Below are positions 61,536-64,000 of a stretch of 64,000 bases of DNA, one piece after another. The notes under the pieces are model-generated. The model was not told the DNA's origin. It worked only from the letters and a program-made list of their open reading frames with translations, and did no database searches. The position numbers and the translations under genes were made by a program. Source of the stretch: Xylaria sp. FL1777 (Eukaryota > Ascomycota > Sordariomycetes > Xylariales > Xylariaceae); assembly GCA_022578965.1 (NCBI GenBank), contig MU400547.1, positions 62,001 to 126,000 on the forward strand. Reading direction: 5' to 3'. Position 1 is the first letter of the stretch; each line of letters begins with the position of its first letter.

Positions 61536-63729
61536 ATATTGTATTACTTGGGCTGACGGCTTATTGGCTATGCTGGTTTCTATTTCTTATATGTACAGGT
61601 AAAAACTGTGCTTGTAGGTTAAAAGCGAGCTATAAGCGGCTTACTTTTTTTCTAGTAGCTAGGTAAAAACATCTTATATTTACTTTTAGGTTGCACTAGT
61701 TTTGCTACGATTTTATTAAGTGTTTTGCTTTTTATTTCTTTGCTTTTAGGTTGTTTGCTTATTTGCATTATGCTATTAATTAAGTATATATACTTTTATA
61801 TAGTTATTTTATAGTTTTTTTTTTTTTGTGTTTTTTTTGCTTTATAGTTTGCTTGCTTTAGTATTACTGCTTACTTTATGCTATTTATAATAGTTTTTTT
61901 AGTTTTAGTACTTATTTAGCTAAATATATTGCTTTTTTTTTTTAGTTTTTTTTTAAACCTTTTTTTATTATATTATTAGTATATTATAGTTTGCTTGCTT
62001 TAATATTACTGCTAGCTTTTTGCTGCACTAGTTTTTTTATAACTAAATTATAACTAAGTTATAAGTAAAGTTAATTGCTTATTATTTTTTAGTTTGCTTT
62101 TTATATATTTATTTTTTAAGCTGTTTTTATGCTTTTTATAATAAGCTTACTAAATAAACATAGCTTATAAATAGCTTATATACTAAATAATATAAAATAG
62201 CAATAAATAATAAATTATTTTATTTAGTTATTTATGCTAATCTTTTTTTTTTTAATTATTAATTTTATTACTTTTATTATTACTACTATTATATATTTAG
62301 CTTATGTTTACTTTAATATATTAAAGTATTTAGTTTATAATATAATTAGTTATTAATACATTATAATTATATAAAAATTTATTTTATTATAGCTATTATG
62401 CTTTTTATAATATATATTTATAACTAGCTTAACTTAAGTATATATATTAACTAATATTAAACTTATATATTTAAAGTTATAAGTTATTTTACTATAGTTT
62501 TTATTAATTATTTAATTTATAATATTAAATAAAATAACTAATAGCTTACTATTATATAGTTTAAGCTTTTATAACTGCTTATTATTATGTTTTTTTACTA
62601 TAACGCTAATTTTTAAAATAAAAATAAATGTTTTAATATTTTACGCTAAAATATTATTAATAGCTTTAAAATTTATATTTATTAAGCATACTAAAATGCT
62701 TAAGCTATATTATTATTATATTGCTTATATTATAATAATATATTATGTATTTTTTATTGCTATTTTTTTTATGCTAACTATATAAAGACATTAATAATTT
62801 TTATGCTTGCAATATTATTAGCAAATTTACTAAATGCTTATAATGCAAAAAAAACAAAATAAGCGCTAAAAGTAATAATTATAGTTTTATAAATACTTTT
62901 AATTATATTAATATTTATATATTTTTAAGCTTTACTTTATGCTTATTTTAACTATTAAAGTTCTTTTAATTTTAAGTGCTACTAATAATTTCTTAGCTTA
63001 AAAAAATTAATAAAAAACTTTAATTATTTATTAAAGCTTGCATAACTATATGTTATTTTTGTATTAATAAAGATATTTAAGCTGCATTTATAGCTAATAT
63101 ATAACTTTAAATTATAATTAAAAAAGCAAAAAAAGCTATAGCAAATAAAAAAACTAAAGGTTTTATATAAATAAACTAATTAAAAAGTGTTTATATAACT
63201 TTTAAAAGTTAATATTATTATATATTTAGTAGCTAAAAGTTTTAATAAAATTTTAATATTTAATGCTTAATAAAGTTGCTTAATTATTTTGCTTTTTTAT
63301 AATATATATTTTTTAACTTTTATAGTTTTATATTTGTAATTTTGTATTGCTATTTTTAATACTTTATTATATTATGCTTTACTTTAAAGTTTATAAACGT
63401 AAACTTATAATAAGCAGCTTTTTTAAAACTATAAATAATAAACAGCTTTATAATAGCTGCTTTAGCTTTTGCTTTATAGTTATAATAAACTTTTTTTAGC
63501 TCGGAAAAAAGCCAGTATTAATGCTTAACTGTTTTTGCTTTATGTTTAAAAGCTTTTATTTCTATGTTTTTACAGCTGCTTACAACTTAATTAGTTCTTT
63601 AGCTATATTATAATAGCTAAGCCTCCCTGTATTTAGAACTTATTTAGCTATTCCACGTGCTTTTTTCGGGTCGCGCAATAACTGGTAGCCTAGTTAAAAA
63701 TTTGTCTGCTCTCTTAGTATGCTGCGGGT
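61536..63729 (-). mobile_element. 2.19-kb RIP-degraded mobile element, copy B
   Basis: Inverse copy of 8,181-10,375, matching from end to end. Its two ends (61,536-61,680 and 63,600-63,729) are much less mutated than the interior and than copy A, while the middle is as AT-rich as the left block. No terminal inverted repeat is evident. Flanking 13-16-bp direct repeats are longer than those of TA- or 8-bp-duplicating DNA transposons and would suit target-primed insertion. No coding frame survives, so the class is open. Confidence 0.85.
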
Positions 63730-63745
63730 AACGACCCCGGAATAT
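63730..63745 (+). repeat. 16-bp direct repeat, right (putative target-site duplication)
   Basis: Exact copy of 61,520-61,535. Immediately outside, base composition returns to normal. Confidence 0.75.
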
Positions 63746-64000
63746 TACCTAGACAGGTGATTTTTCATGTATCAAAAGATGCAAACAAGTATCTTACAAG
63801 TGCTGAAATAAGCTTACACAAGACTCAGAGCCTGTGGGCTGCCACACCAAGGTCTTTAGATAGCCTATCTGGAGTAACTGTTCTATTTTCCGCGCCCATG
63901 CAATGGGTTACTACACTAGTTGGTTTTGCTCGTGAGACTTTAGAGCTCTGACCGAACTCGCTTAAAACTGCTAATTCTGGAGGCTGGATGCACAGAAAGG
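63746..64000. other. Non-RIP flank at window end
   Basis: Ordinary-composition DNA beyond the element. A 64-codon plus frame (63,757-63,951) is not recognised and the window ends too soon to judge it. Confidence 0.4.

Noticed and set aside
61520..63745. Terminal inverted repeats of the 2.19-kb element based on CCCCGG
   Set aside because: CCGG is itself palindromic; the flanking sequences match only in direct orientation, so it is a direct repeat.

Overview
The window reads as nuclear DNA of a filamentous ascomycete (Pezizomycotina). Genes are split by short introns (about 46-90 bp, with 84-174 bp in one gene) with GT..AG ends and CTAAC/CTGAC-like branch points. The protein families are typical of moulds. 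The DNA is sharply divided in two: very AT-rich blocks (1 to about 26.1 kb and 61.5 to 63.7 kb) in which TA dominates and CA/TG are rare, and a gene island of ordinary composition (26.2-61.5 kb). That pattern is the footprint of repeat-induced point mutation (RIP).

The left AT-rich block holds decayed transposons. I recognise a Ty3/gypsy chromovirus-type LTR retrotransposon (16,262-24,950, two 204-bp LTRs, relics of reverse transcriptase, integrase end and chromodomain), an inverted-repeat element (13,651-15,564), and one copy (8,181-10,375) of a 2.19-kb element. A second copy of that 2.19-kb element lies in opposite orientation at 61,536-63,729, beyond the gene island, and is bounded by a 16-bp direct repeat. 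The rest of the block has no intact gene.

The gene island, left to right: a Delta-12-type fatty acid desaturase (-); a wrecked DUF3435/C2H2 zinc-finger gene full of TAA/TAG stops (-); an MFS exporter (+) with a possible nonsense codon; a truncated Zn2Cys6 regulator remnant (+); cytochrome P450 A (-); cytochrome P450 B with an unusual I-helix (-); a PTH11/rhodopsin-fold membrane protein (+); a nest of inverted-repeat elements (43.15-44.57 kb); P450 C, a paralogue of P450 A (+); a small secreted protein (-); a Ytp1-like membrane protein (-); a membrane-anchored M24 aminopeptidase-like protein (+); a secreted S28 serine peptidase (+); and an AidB-like acyl-CoA dehydrogenase (-).

Desaturase + MFS + Zn2Cys6 remnant + three P450s between 26.6 and 47.3 kb look like part of a specialised-metabolism locus, but no backbone synthase is visible, and three members of the island (zinc-finger gene, regulator, perhaps the MFS) carry disabling changes. 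The locus may be a decaying cluster, or its core may lie elsewhere. The right part (47.9-60.8 kb) looks like ordinary secretory, peptidase and lipid-catabolic genes. Exon boundaries were deduced by eye from splice signals and reading-frame continuity.
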